From Anser cygnoides (taxonomy: Eukaryota; Chordata; Aves; Anseriformes; Anatidae), in contig NC_089873.1 of assembly GCF_040182565.1 (NCBI RefSeq), positions 93,318,001-93,382,000 of the forward strand: DNA of 64,000 bases, written 5' to 3'. The notes below the pieces were generated by a model that searched no databases, was not told the origin of the DNA, and saw nothing but the letters and a program-made list of their open reading frames with translations. Position numbers and translations under genes: made by a program. This document shows positions 36,941-48,136 of this stretch, in pieces; within the stretch, counting starts at the first letter, position 1; every line of letters starts with the position of its first letter.

Positions 36941-38370
36941 GCTATGCTTTTCTTTTTGTCCCCAGACTGAGCTGCCTTTATTAGACTGGGCTGACAGTGG
37001 ATGCTGGTGGTGGTATAGGAAATCTGGAAGTGAGAAGAGGGGGTCAAGAAACTGGGAGTGAATTTGTGATGGCACTCAGAAATATGAAGAAACATGAATA
37101 CAGAAAGGAACAAGAGGAAGGGAAGGAAGAATTTAGGTAAGAGAGGAGTAGATGAGAACAAGCAAAGAAGTCTACATGTGTTTAAGGAGAGTGTAGAGAC
37201 ATATGTCTTCCCAAGAAGAACAGAATGCTTATATGTGTCCAAAGATTAGTGCTGTATGGAGAAAGCTCGAGAAGACTTTCATGGCCTGGGTGGGAGTCTG
37301 AGGAAGGAGAGCCTGGCAAAACAACAGAATTAAGATGAGTTTCTATCTCTTTTACAGGCTCTTGATATGGTCCTTGACACATTCTTTAGTCTTCTCTTAA
37401 TTTTCCCTCTTCTGATGTGCCTGTTTTGTGAAGTTGTTGGGTCAAGAGGTATTCATCCAAGATTATGAGGCCCTAAAATGGCTTTGACTCATACACTTAG
37501 CATCAGAGGTAAGACCTTTCTGTCTGCATGTTCCTGTAGCAGCTGTTCAATATATAACTCCGTGGAGGAGCAGGACACAAAGGTGCATATGTCTTATGGC
37601 TAACAGGTCTGAATTTTAGACCAGGCATCAGAGGTTAGATGATCAGAATTAAAAATATCCAATTCTGAGATTGCAAGTCTGGCATTGCAATAACAGTAGG
37701 TAATTCATCCCTATTTCTATTTGTGGACAGACAGGGAAACAATACCTGTCTGGGTACACACAAGTTATGTATTCACATGAGTAAATTCAGTGGAAAGAGA
37801 GTTTGCAATTGTGAGTAGGTTTGGGGATGAGGCAGTAATGCATTTAGGAGAGGTTTAGAGAAAAAAAATCTGCCAAGAAAGGACAGTGTGCCTGATGAAA
37901 GGCTGGAATCAGCATTTTGGTGGCTATGCAAAGGGAGTGTGTGAGAATTGTGGTGAAAGAGTAGATAAAATAGGAAAGAAGAGTGAAGCAGGAAAAGCAA
38001 GAACACAGGGAGCCAGAAAATACGAAGCATGAAAGAAAGAAAAGAGCTGGCTAAAGGGAGGGAGGAGTGCTGGAGAAGAAACAAACAAACAAACAAACAA
38101 AAATCAGGGAAGAAAGAAAGGAAGAAGGTAAGATAGGAAAAGAGAGAAGAGGAGCAAAGGGTAAACACTTCTGCACTGGATAGAAAAAAGTATCTTCAGG
38201 AAAAAATAATTAAAAATGTATCTGGAAAGTTAAAATGTGGCAGAGAGAAAAAGAACAGAATAGAATGAAGCAACAAAGAGAAAGAGGGAGACAAAGTACA
38301 TGTAAATGAAGTTTTTAATTATGGTAAAGGATAGAGATATCTACAAGAAAAGAAAAAAAAACATATGGAT
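36940..38370 (+). repeat. Long purine-biased (G/A-rich) segment
   Basis: Over about 1.4 kb the plus strand is strongly enriched in A and G, most so at 37020-37170 and 37960-38310. An (AAAC)n block lies at 38079-38101. The complementary pyrimidine strand yields a spurious 131-codon frame (37773-38168) made mostly of F, L and S. It has no clear unit repeat, so it is better called low-complexity than satellite. Confidence 0.7.
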
Positions 38371-38379
38371 GAAATATCA

Positions 38380-41300
38380 GCGACACTAATTTATGGAGGC
38401 CCCTTCAGGCTCAGATTTTTAATACCTCTTTTTTACTATTGACATTTTAAAGTTGAACACAGTTCTTCTCTCTTGGTTGTTCTGGGCATTTTTTTTCCTG
38501 TGACTATGTACATTATTGCTCCAATAAAACAGAATGATGTAATAGACATTTTTCATGTTTATATTTTTGTTTTTGCTCATTTTTAAACATTGTTTTCTCC
38601 TGACACTATTCCCTTGCTAAAACAATCTTTTTATCTTTACTGACTGCAGCTTTCTGGATGACAACTTCTCTTTTATCTGGAGAATACTATTTTGCAGAAC
38701 TGTTGGCACCCAGTCACTGTGCATTTGCTCTGCAACTCTCAGCACCACTTGCCATGCATACCTTTCAAAGAATGACATATCTTTCTAAGGGAACTGTGAG
38801 AATGAGAACTTACTTAGGCTACGTTTGCCATGAGTTTGTTCATGGACAATATGTTTTATGAATACTGTTGCAGTTTATTTTTACACAGCTGATGCCTATG
38901 AATTAGATTTTGCCAGGCTGATGTGGAGTCATCAGTTCCCATTGCAGTCATTGATACTAGAACAATCTATGGGTTTGGACTCTTCATTAAAGAAACTGGA
39001 TTACAGAAAACACCTGTCTCAGAAACAGATTTACTTAAATATGAATAGTAAATAATAATGAAAATCTGAAATTCCTGATAATTTATTGTTTGCTGTTTTG
39101 AAAAGCTTGGCATACTGTTTTGTATTGTAGCCTCCTCCACTTCCCCATTCTTGCTGGGGAAGATGATGTAATGAGGGAGGAAGGCAGGTGGACAATAGTT
39201 CTGCCTTCTACATCTGGATTGCAACACCCAGGAAAGTGTAGTTTTACAAGGGGACTACAGGGATGCTGTATGGTTATATGCTATGATATTGCAAGCTCAG
39301 AATGCATGTGATATGTACTATGAAAAATTTCTGAAGTAAACTTTGCAAGGAAGGCATATAATGCAGGGATATTGAAGAGAACATTTGTCCCATCTCATTA
39401 ACCGAATGTTTAATCTGGGATCATAACTGTGTGAGTTTTTAACATTGTAATTGAAGGAATGACCCCAACATGGGCACATGCACTTTAACAAACTTCAGTC
39501 TAGCCAGTGCTGAAGCAAATCTTACTGAAGATGTGGTGGCTCAGACCTCAGCACCAGATGGGTTCCTGGAAACTTTGTCCAGCCCTTAGTGAAGCTCATG
39601 TCACCTTGTCTTCACTGCATGGGACCTGTAAGTGACTACACATAGGAATGAAGGTGCAACTAGAAGTAAATATGAGGCAGATATCTGAGTGACCTGGCCA
39701 CTCACAGGGTGCATTTTTTTCTCACCCTCAGAGGCAGTGAAATGACACTAACAAGAAGTGCATGCCATGCGAATTAGGCTCTGCTTCTGCCTGAGCGCTA
39801 GAAGTCAGAGAGTGATGGGAAGAAACAGCCATGACCTCTGGGTCATGTAAGAAACTGGGCACTCAACTTCCATTCCTATTTTCACAAAAATGAGGCACCT
39901 TCGAGTCCAGTTGTGAAAAGTGCTAAGCTTAGTCTTATTCCATGACCTTCATACAGTGTAGAAGATGCTACTCACATGGCAGGGTCACCAAGGAGCTTCC
40001 ACGGGAAGACCTTAGTTGTAAAAACTTTTGTCACCATTGTCAAACATCAGACACCACTTTATTAGGTGATGCTGCTGGAGTTTTCCTCCGTAGACTCAAT
40101 ACTTGAGCTAAATCCCCACAAACCAAGAGGAAAGAGCCCCTGGACTGCAGTGAGGTGTGGACCGGGCTTGCAAGAGCCCAGAAATCAGAGCCAGAAATCT
40201 TTCTGACTGAAGAGAAAGGACCAAAGGCATGGAGAGTAGATGGAAGGGAAGGGAAGAGGGCAGACCAGAGCCACTACATGCCCTCCAACCAACCTGCCCA
40301 CAGTTCAGGTTTTGAAGCATTATCAGCCAAAAGAAAACCCTGGGAACTCTGGCAGAAGAAAGGTTTCAGGACTCCTTGTCAAACCACACTGAATGGGCGA
40401 CGTGTTTAGAAGGATATAATAATTTTCTCTATCTGTAGTCTTTTTGGTGTGGGATGGGTGAAAGATGGAAATTCAATAGGGAGAAAAATGAGTGTGTTAA
40501 ACCTGTAGCAGATGGATGCTGTTTCTATTTAGGTAATGACGTAGTAGCTACAGTTAGATTTGCAAAAAAATGTGGACTTACTCTATTCTTTCAACTGCCC
40601 AGGGCGTTTTGTTACTATCACCATAGGGTAATCTCACACATCAAAGATACATGAAGTCTACAAAGGTCTGCAGAAGTCTTCTAGTTATGCATGTAACACA
40701 GATGACAACCTTGTAAGGCTGTATAGATCCCAGTAAGTTAAAGCAAAGGAATAACTCTTTTCCTGTGTTTAATGTTCTAACTACATAATTATGTTTCTAT
40801 ATAAAGGCAACAGTGGGTAAAAGGAAAAAATGAGTGGGTTGGTTCTTGGTTTTTTGTTTGTTTGTTTTTTACATATAGACATATAGACATATTTGTGTGT
40901 GTGTACACATGGATATAGAGAGAGTTCTATTACACTCAAGCCAGCCTGGCTAAACTGCTTGTCTGCCTCTGGGGTATTTTGTATTAAGCCTTGTATTCTT
41001 ACCAGCCTCACAATGATCTCAGATAAGCAAACTGCACCTTTGTGAAAAGAATAGAAGAAAATCTATTGTTCTGATGTTTATCTATTTGCATATTTAGAAA
41101 GAAGTGTGATCTCATTCTCCATTCATTGCCCTGTTTTATTCTTCAGTTTATCTCTGAATACATTTTCTTTGACCATCTCTCAGATGCAGATACTTGAAGT
41201 AATCTTAATGAGTGGAAACCCACTGGTTATTATTAAAGCTGTTTAAGCAATGTAAGGTTTCATTTTAACATGTAGGCTCCTCGTATTCTTAATTGTAATG

Positions 41301-41780
41301 ATCTCATTCCCTAAAGTGTCTGTGCTTCCATTATTAACTCCTATTAATAACTTGTATTAATAATACACCATACAAGTCCCAGTCTGTGCTGAAACACTGC
41401 AAAACAAACCTCAGACAGGGAGGAAAATCTTCATGTTTTGTTTTAAAAAGAAGCAGAAATATTCCATTTAAAAGAAAGCCAAGGACAGTATTGTACCAGA
41501 TTCTCTATTATGCCGATGCCTTATTGTTCTTGTCCTACCAAAAAGCACTCAACATGCTCTGAATAAACTCTGGAGAGGTCTTAACTTCAAAGGATGAGTG
41601 CATACTTATGGCATGGATTGTGAGTTAAGGTCGGATTGTCTCTGTGCATGCAGAGCTGGAGTTGGAACCCTGAATCTTTAGCTGGAAAGATTGCTCGTCT
41701 TCACAGCATTACATGGAGAACACAACAGAGCAGAACGAACTCACAGAGATGCAGTAAGTAAACATGCCGTAAGGGTCTGA
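38380..41780. other. Unique non-coding DNA
   Basis: No gene could be supported. A tandem ACATATAG/ACATATAG patch followed by (TG)n lies near 40870-40905. Frames are under 90 codons without domains. Confidence 0.55.
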
Positions 41781-41789
41781 ATCAGACTG

Positions 41790-42560
41790 TCACTGCCATG
41801 CTGTTGTAGGCAGAAGCACTGGTGCAGCGAGAGGCAGGACAGAGCTGGCACCCACCTCTCTGCAGCTGATGTTGAAGTGTCTTTCACTGCATATGTGAAC
41901 CACTGTACGGTGCCACCTGCGTGGTGCTCCCAGAGGGGGTGGAAAAGAGAGGAGGGGAACAGGAAGGAGGGAGGCTGGGAGCAGCAACAAATTCACTGTG
42001 ACCCAGCCATGCCTCAAGCCTCCACCAAGGTGTGTGTGGCCAGGCAGAAGGGGAAGTTTGAAGGGGCTTCTTCCTGCAGTCCCCAGAGCTGCACAGCCCC
42101 TCGGGGTAGCCTGGCTAGAGTGGGGACTGAGGCAGGGAAGAGGGACAGAGGTCAAGTGTCAGAGGGGCAAGGTAGCAGGAGGAAAACCATGCTTACATCC
42201 TCCTGGAGTGTTTGGACCACATCTTTTGCTTTACAAGGAAATAAATATATGTGTTTATCATTGGCCTTAAAATTAATGCTTTGCTCTTTTTCCCTATGGC
42301 AATTTTCCATTTCTCCTTACACTGAAAGCCAGCTGATTCCCCTCACAGGGAAGGTCGCCCTGCCATGCCCTGCAGAGCCTGGCTGGATGTGTCCTGCAGG
42401 GCACATTACTGGCACAGTGCCTCTGCCTCCACTTCTGGCAGGGAAGGGACCAGCGAAGCGCTGGAGTCTGTGCCTCGTGCAGAGATGATCTTCCTTCTAG
42501 ATATTTCATCCAAACTCAGTCAGACTGGCTCCAGATCCCTGAACAGTCTGCATGAGTGAG
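41790..42560. other. GC-richer segment with the longest open frame
   Basis: A 203-codon plus-strand frame (41877-42488) is the longest in the window. Its translation shows no recognisable domain, signal peptide or repeat. It is rich in basic, Ser and Gly residues in its first half, and it is crossed by other long frames on both strands (41998-42270 and 41790-42155), which points to low stop density, not coding. No TATA box or splice context could be tied to it. I do not call it a gene. Confidence 0.45.
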
Positions 42561-42569
42561 GTGATGGAC

Positions 42570-43330
42570 TCAGTTCAGTTTTGCTCAGCTCACCCTCCCA
42601 CCAAAACCATGATTTGCTACCCCAGCCTTTTGGGAGAGGGGAGTATGCAAGCAAGGGGGTGCTCACTAGCTATAGTGGTGTCCCTGAGTAAGGCATTCCT
42701 CTACTGTATCAGTGGTTGCTTCTCCTGTCAGATCTTTTTCCCCGCCCTACATCTTTAGTGGCTTGCTTCCTCTTGCGGCTTTAATAAGAACAGAGGTTGA
42801 GAGAAACAGAAGTAAGTGATTGCACAGAAGGAACATCAGGTATCTGAATTGTCCCCATGTAGATAAATACCTCTCAGTAGATAGGGTCAAAATGTTTGGT
42901 GGAAGCAACATTGTGTTAGAAAATATCAGCTTGTTATAACTGGGACATTTTGCAGGACGTATTGATGATAATGATATTTCATTTTGAACAAAATAAAAAG
43001 TCATGAAGCAACCTCCTTACTTTCTGTAATGCAATGTTTTGGAAAGACTAAAGCTGATCAGCCTGGAACCCCTTGGTTCTGTTTTCACTTCAAATTTTAT
43101 TTTAAAATGAGAAAGTATAAATGACAAATGTCAAAATAGAAAGTAACATTTTAATTAAAAACATTTGCAGGGCAAATTCTAAGATTGAACCTTCTGTTCT
43201 GATCTGAGATGGAAAGATTCAAAGTCCTGCTCTGTCTCTGAGAAAGAAATTCTGGCTGCTGCATAGCTCTGATAATATCCAGAGCTCAAGGAGAGCATTG
43301 ATCCTGGATTCCTCGACCAGTTAAACTGCA
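42570..43330. other. Unique non-coding DNA
   Basis: No gene, repeat or regulatory site could be supported. Confidence 0.55.
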
Positions 43331-43332
43331 TT

Positions 43333-43361
43333 TGTGTGTGTGCGCGTGCGTGCGCGTGTGT
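43333..43361. repeat. Alternating TG/CG tract (Z-DNA type)
   Basis: About 29 nt of strictly alternating pyrimidine and purine (TGTGTGTGCGCGTGCGTGCG and on), including seven CpG steps in a CpG-poor region. Alternating CG/TG tracts are the classic sequence type for left-handed Z-DNA, and they are often length-polymorphic. Confidence 0.9.
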
Positions 43362-43369
43362 TCTGCAGA

Positions 43370-44570
43370 TGACTTCCATCCCTCTTTATCATAGCAGCTC
43401 CCAATATCAGCCAAAAATATCTGCACAAAAGCCTCTGTTATGTCTCCGGGCTTGAACAGGGGCCAATGTTACATATATGGAGAATAGTAACTCAGTATCT
43501 GAATGGCTATCTCTTGCATTATGCTGACATAGCCTGAGCTGGATAAAATGCAGCGTGTAAACTGAAATTGAATGATCCATAAAGACTTAAATTATTCATT
43601 TGGGAGGTATGTTCTGAGTGTCGCTGAAACCCCAGGAGATCAGGTGAAAATAAATAAAAGCATTATCTCTTTTGTCATTGGCTTGTATCTTTGCTTACTG
43701 AACCTTGCGCTGGGCAGCCAGAAAGGTACTGCAAGGGGCAGAGGACTTGAATTTTCCGTAATGATGTTGCCCTGTGGCAGTGTTTGGTACAGGTGAAGTG
43801 TCTTTGAAAAGCAGCCTCAGAACAGGGCGTGTAAAATTTGTAGCAACTTGAAAGCTACACAGCGTTGCCTCTCGTGGCTAAAGAAATAAAGCTTCCTTTT
43901 AGCCTCTGCCACAACAATAGAGGTTCCAGATGCAGTTTTCTGTTACAGACAGGCAGCAATGGAGATATGTATTTTCTAAAAGCAACAGCCAGTTTTCATT
44001 CCGATATCCATACGTAATTCATTGGCTCCATATCGTCTTCATTTTAGGAATAATACAGCTGATAAGGGGACTGCTTATTCAGACCCCCTGTAATGCAAGG
44101 CAAAAAGGGTGCTGCCTTTCAGAACAAGATGTCAACTGAAATACTTAGACTACTCTAAAGTATGTGTATTAGTATTTTTTAAAACGGTAAAATTAGTATT
44201 TTTTAAAAACAGCTCTCTGGTGGTCACCAGTTACTTTCCACTGCCTGCAGTTCACACAGCAGGACAAAAAACGAAGTTGAAATAATCTGCTTGTTATTTT
44301 ACTGATATTTACTGCCTTTCCTTATGACACAAACAAGTTCCCCATGGCATCTCTCTCATGCGATAGTGCAGCCTGGTCAACACGAAGCTGCCCTGAATGG
44401 CTGGGTACCCTTGCACCACAGGGTTTTGCATTGCATTGGGTGTCCTCAGACCTCCAACACTGTCCTTGCAGCTCCAGCAGGTTCTCCCTGCTGTAGCCTG
44501 GGCAGTGGGATATGGCTGGCAAAAAGGCAGGCAGAGCTCAGGCATTGCACTGGTGCATTAGCAACTACCG
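43370..44570. other. Unique non-coding DNA
   Basis: No gene could be supported. A 17-bp direct repeat, ATTAGTATTTTTTAAAA, occurs at 44168-44184 and 44192-44208. Confidence 0.55.
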
Positions 44571-44584
44571 AATGTTAGAGCAGA

Positions 44585-44870
44585 CTGTGCGGTATTTGGA
44601 CCACGTGCTGGCTCCTGTTGTGTGATTCTGATCCCAATCCCCCTCTTGCTCAGCTAAGCCGTGGGATCCCAGGGAGCGCACACATCCCGGGTCCCACCAG
44701 CTGGGAGCCCGGCCAGGTAGACCAAGCAGAGGAGATGACTTTCCTCTGTGCTCCACACTGAGCAGGAAGAGCTGGATGAGGCAGGGCTGTCAGACACAGT
44801 GTTTCAAGCACGCCGTAGTGACAGGGATATTTTCTCTGCCATGGGATCAGGCGAGAGGCCCCGTTCCACC
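44585..44870. other. Small CpG cluster, GC-rich
   Basis: About ten CpG dinucleotides fall in about 285 bp in a window where CpG is otherwise scarce. The interval contains a CACGTG E-box core at about 44602, CCCGGG and GCCCGGCC. It is smaller than a typical CpG-island promoter. No TATA box, first exon or long frame follows it convincingly. Confidence 0.45.
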
Positions 44871-44879
44871 CACCAGTAT

Positions 44880-47260
44880 CATTACTGAAACAATGGATGG
44901 CATATCTTGCATGCTATTGTCTGGATGGCAAATACACTTTGGGGGGTTAGGGGGGAGAGAATGAAAGGTGGGTGTGAAAAAGCTTAACTGCTATAATTGT
45001 ATCCTATTAGTTTAAACATTTCTCTTTCTTTTCTGCACATCGATCCAGTCTTAAGGCAAGCGAGGGAGTAAGAAAGGTACTATTTTGGGCTGGTACTCTT
45101 CCTTTTCTTGCTTTGTGCTTTGTTTCTTGTTTTATTTATTTGTTTAACTGGCAATTAATATTTAGACTATCCAAGATTATGTGGAATTTTAATGAAACCA
45201 AATAATTAAATTCTTTTCTCCTCCTTTTAATTTCAACCAGTCCCTAGGAATCTCACCTCAACAAGCTAAACACTGAAATTTAAATGACAATTTCCCTGTT
45301 CACAAAAGCAGTGATTTCTTATGTGATCCATGGCAATAGGACATAATTCTTGGGAGGGATAAGATCTTGTAGGTTAGGTTATCTGAGTCCCCAGGTACCA
45401 TATGAATGTTATTATGCTGGGTAGGTTCCTCATCTTTTCTTTTTTTTTTTTTTTTTTTTTTTCATAATATTTCACTGAAGGCTTTGACATACATTCAGCA
45501 GCAGATTGAATAGTGGTAGGCAATACAATTTGCTATTTCTAGCTTTCTGCCTTGCCCCTTTCTTGGAAAATTCTGCCCCCATGGTATGGACTGTGTGTCC
45601 CCTCCGAAAACCCTGAAGTTTACAGCCAGGCTTATTAAAGTAATCTTAATCCAATTTGATTTGTGACAACAACCCATCCTGCAAAATGTCATGGTCAAGA
45701 GGCAACTCAAAAGCTACCCAGCCACCACAGCTGCAGGGGCAGAAGATTTCGGTAGATGATAGAGTGGACAACAAGAGATCACTTCAGCAGCAGAATTTTA
45801 ATCTGACAGTGAATGTGTGGGAAGATCCTTAAAGCCTCCCAAAGAACAAACGTTAGAGGACAGTGAAAAGTTTTATATTTGTTCCTCTGTAATTGTAATG
45901 CTTCTTTCCCCCTTGTGCCCAACCAGGTTCAAGGTTTGATGAGAAAGATGGTGTTGAAAGCTTAAATCATATTCAGCTGTTTCTTGAATTTTCCAATAAG
46001 TTTCTGGTATGAAATCCAAAGCAGGGATAGAAGCATTGTCTGTCATATTTAGCTGCTGTGAAATTGTGTGACATTAAAGCGCAGGGAGGAAAACAAAATC
46101 TTGAAATCTTGATAATCCCTGCACTTTGTTGGCTACAGAAAAGCCAGGTTAATCCCAAAATATTGATGCTGTTTCTGGTGCTGACATGCCACCTGCTCTT
46201 CTTCATGCTAGATGTAACTGGATGTGAACTTTAAAACTCTTCATGTAGGTAATGCTTATTTGTGTCTTCAGACACTTTACCGTCATGTAAACTTTCTTTT
46301 CCTTTCCCTTGTAGGAACCCATTTGCTTTAGCGATGTTGTAACTAACACATTGGAGTAGACACCAGGGCTTGATGTGGGTTTTATTATTTTGGCTTAAAG
46401 AAAAAAAAAATTACTTCCTGAGAGCAGTTCTGCACCTTGCTTTAGAAAACATCTTCTTATCTTTGCAATTTTCAGTAGCAATAAAACAATTTATTTAATC
46501 TCCTTCTAGCAACCCACAACCCAATTTTCCTTTCTCATTATAAGTGTTTATGACAAACATGTCATCCAGGATTTTTCTGTGTATGGAGACATGAGTACAC
46601 CTTCCTTAACTAATGGGTTTGCCTGTTTTATGCTAGATACATATTTAACACGTACATTTGTAATACAATTATTGATGTAATGGATTAAATAGAAGAACTA
46701 CAAATCATACTTGAAATGAATTCTCAGTCACTGATAGTGCTAGAAGGATTCATGTACAGCAGGAGGAACTAGTACAACAAATAGAAAATGTAAACTGTGA
46801 CAGTATTTCTTGCTTTACCAACATTATGGGAATAAGACTGTACCAAAAATAGACCAGTTCTGGAGCAGTATCAGAACACACTCTTTTAAAAACACATGCA
46901 TACAAGTGTGTGCATAAGTGGTGTAAAAAGAACAGTTTTATGACTGCAGAGTCACTTTACCAGAAAGCCAGGAAATGTCAGAATTAAAACCTTGGAGAAG
47001 ATAAATCCATCCCCTCCATTGTGTCTATGTATTATGACATAGTCATTAATGACATAGTCATATATAGATTTTTTTTTTCTAAAGGACCATTCCTCATTTA
47101 GCACACAGGATGGATGCTGCTCACTTAATCAGCAGTTATTCAGTCTCTTGTTTACTGCTCATTATAAAACGTAAAGCCCCAAGCCTTATTTACTGCACAC
47201 TATTCAAATCCTTCTCTAAAGACAGAATTTTCAGTTGCCTCCTGGGCTTTTCTATTGAGC
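44880..47260. other. Unique AT-rich non-coding DNA
   Basis: Holds a 23-nt T run (45440-45462), a TAAT-dense candidate conserved block (45120-45330) and a tandem copy of ATGACATAGTCAT (47034-47046 and 47049-47061). No coding exon could be supported. Confidence 0.55.
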
Positions 47261-47269
47261 TCATCCCTG

Positions 47270-47380
47270 TGGTATCTGAGCACTTTGCAATGAATGCACT
47301 TCTTTATACAAGACCCTTGTGAGAATAAGGGATATTATTAGCCCTATTTTACAGATTCACAGACAAAATTTTGGGTTTCC
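47270..47380 (+). repeat. MIR-like SINE core
   Basis: GTATCTGAGCACTTTGCAAT, then CTTGTGAGAATAAGGGATAT and TATTAGCCCTATTTTACAGA, resembles the MIR core pattern 'tctgagcacttac ... cctgtgaggtaggtattattatccccattttacag'. The order and spacing fit. The copy is divergent and its 5' and tRNA-derived parts are not recognisable. Confidence 0.6.
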
Positions 47381-47383
47381 AGT

Positions 47384-47520
47384 CTGAGGCACCTAGGGCC
47401 AGATTTTTCCAGTGTGCTCAGCTTTATCAGTTTAAAGCAGAGTTCAGGTCCTATTGAGCTTGGTTGCAGCTGCGATACTCAGCATTTCAGCAAATCAGGC
47501 CCCAGGGTATGAAGTCAGAT
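47384..47520. repeat. Old sauropsid palindromic repeat
   Basis: GAGGCACCTAGGGCCAGATT, TTTCCAGTGTGCTCAGC, GGTCCTATTGAGCTTGG, ATACTCAGCATTTCAGCAAA, TCAGGCCCCAGGGTATGAAG and ATACCCAGAAAATAAAATGT follow the order of a well-known reptile/bird repeat ('gggccagattttcaaaagtgctcagc ... tgctcagcacttctgaaaatcaggcccc ... acccagaaatgaggcacc'). Its two halves are roughly inverted about a 'cattgacttcaatgg' centre, which suggests a MITE-like origin. This is the best-preserved copy here. Confidence 0.6.
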
Positions 47521-47529
47521 ACCCAGAAA

Positions 47530-47900
47530 ATAAAATGTGCAAAATTACTTTGTGCTTAGAGGAAGTTTGCTCTTTGCTGCTTCTGACTTCCTCTATTCCT
47601 TCTCCTTCACCCTGTCTCCCATCTCACACTGCCACCTTGTTCCCCCAGGGCTCCCCAGGGTTTCAGGGACTTGCAGCCAGGGCCTGTCCCACCACACCAG
47701 CCAGGAGCAGGGCAGGATGGAGGGCATGGGGTGCAACCCTGACCCCAAGCATCACACACCTCCCTGGGGACACGGAGGGGCCCAGGCTGGGCTGTAGTGT
47801 CCAAAGTGTCCAACCACCTATGGATGGGTGTCAGGAACAGGACTGTTGAGGGGATCCAGGGTCTGGCACAGCTTTGGGATGGACAAGCACTGCAACAAGT
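47530..47900. other. GC-rich unique segment before CR1
   Basis: GC-rich sequence with long chance frames on both strands (47454-47849 plus, 47607-47936 minus). No domain was recognised. The 5' edge of the downstream CR1 may lie inside its last part. Confidence 0.45.
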
Positions 47901-48136
47901 CAACATACAGGGGGTGGGCTGTTGGAAGATGGTCAAACGAGGAATTTAGAAATATTTCCTGGGCAGGTAGCCATGGTGTTAGGGAAGCCGAAGTGCAGGT
48001 GGAGTTGATACTTCTGAGGGATGTCAAGTTAAATAAGAGGAGCTTCTGCTGCTACATTAAGAGTAAAAGGTTGAGCAAGGAAAATGTGGGACTGTTGCTA
48101 AATGGAACAGCTGATACAGTGACAACAGACAGGTAA
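47828..48136 (+). pseudogene. CR1 ORF2 fragment, open for 102 codons
   Basis: Stop-free frame; from about residue 32 onward it resembles the linker of CR1 ORF2 upstream of reverse transcriptase. The segment SNEEFRN is followed by LLRDVKLNKRSF, KSKRLSKENVGLLLNG and a TVTTD motif, in the same order as in CR1. The first 30 or so residues are not recognisable and may be flanking sequence. It has no catalytic residues (endonuclease upstream and reverse transcriptase downstream are absent), so it is inactive. The next stop (TAA at about 48134) interrupts the frame just before sequence that still resembles CR1 (GAGGTGCTCAATGTTCTCTT), consistent with decay. Confidence 0.75.

Noticed and set aside
37773..38168. 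131-codon minus-strand frame rich in F, L and S, looking like a membrane protein
   Set aside because: It is the translation of a pyrimidine-rich low-complexity strand opposite a G/A-rich segment. Hydrophobicity follows from composition alone.
44941..44956. GGGGGGTTAGGGGGGAG as an interstitial telomere-like repeat
   Set aside because: Only one TTAGGG unit and no tandem, so it is just a G-rich patch.
46317..46361. Possible terminal exon after a good acceptor (CCTTTCCCTTGTAG), encoding a short peptide ending in TNTLE then stop
   Set aside because: Only about 14 codons, no matching upstream exon or donor, and acceptor-like sites are common by chance. Not enough to call a gene.
47454..47936. Overlapping 131- and 109-codon frames on opposite strands
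   Set aside because: Local GC-richness lowers stop frequency. The frames overlap each other and run up to a CR1 element, with no recognisable domain.
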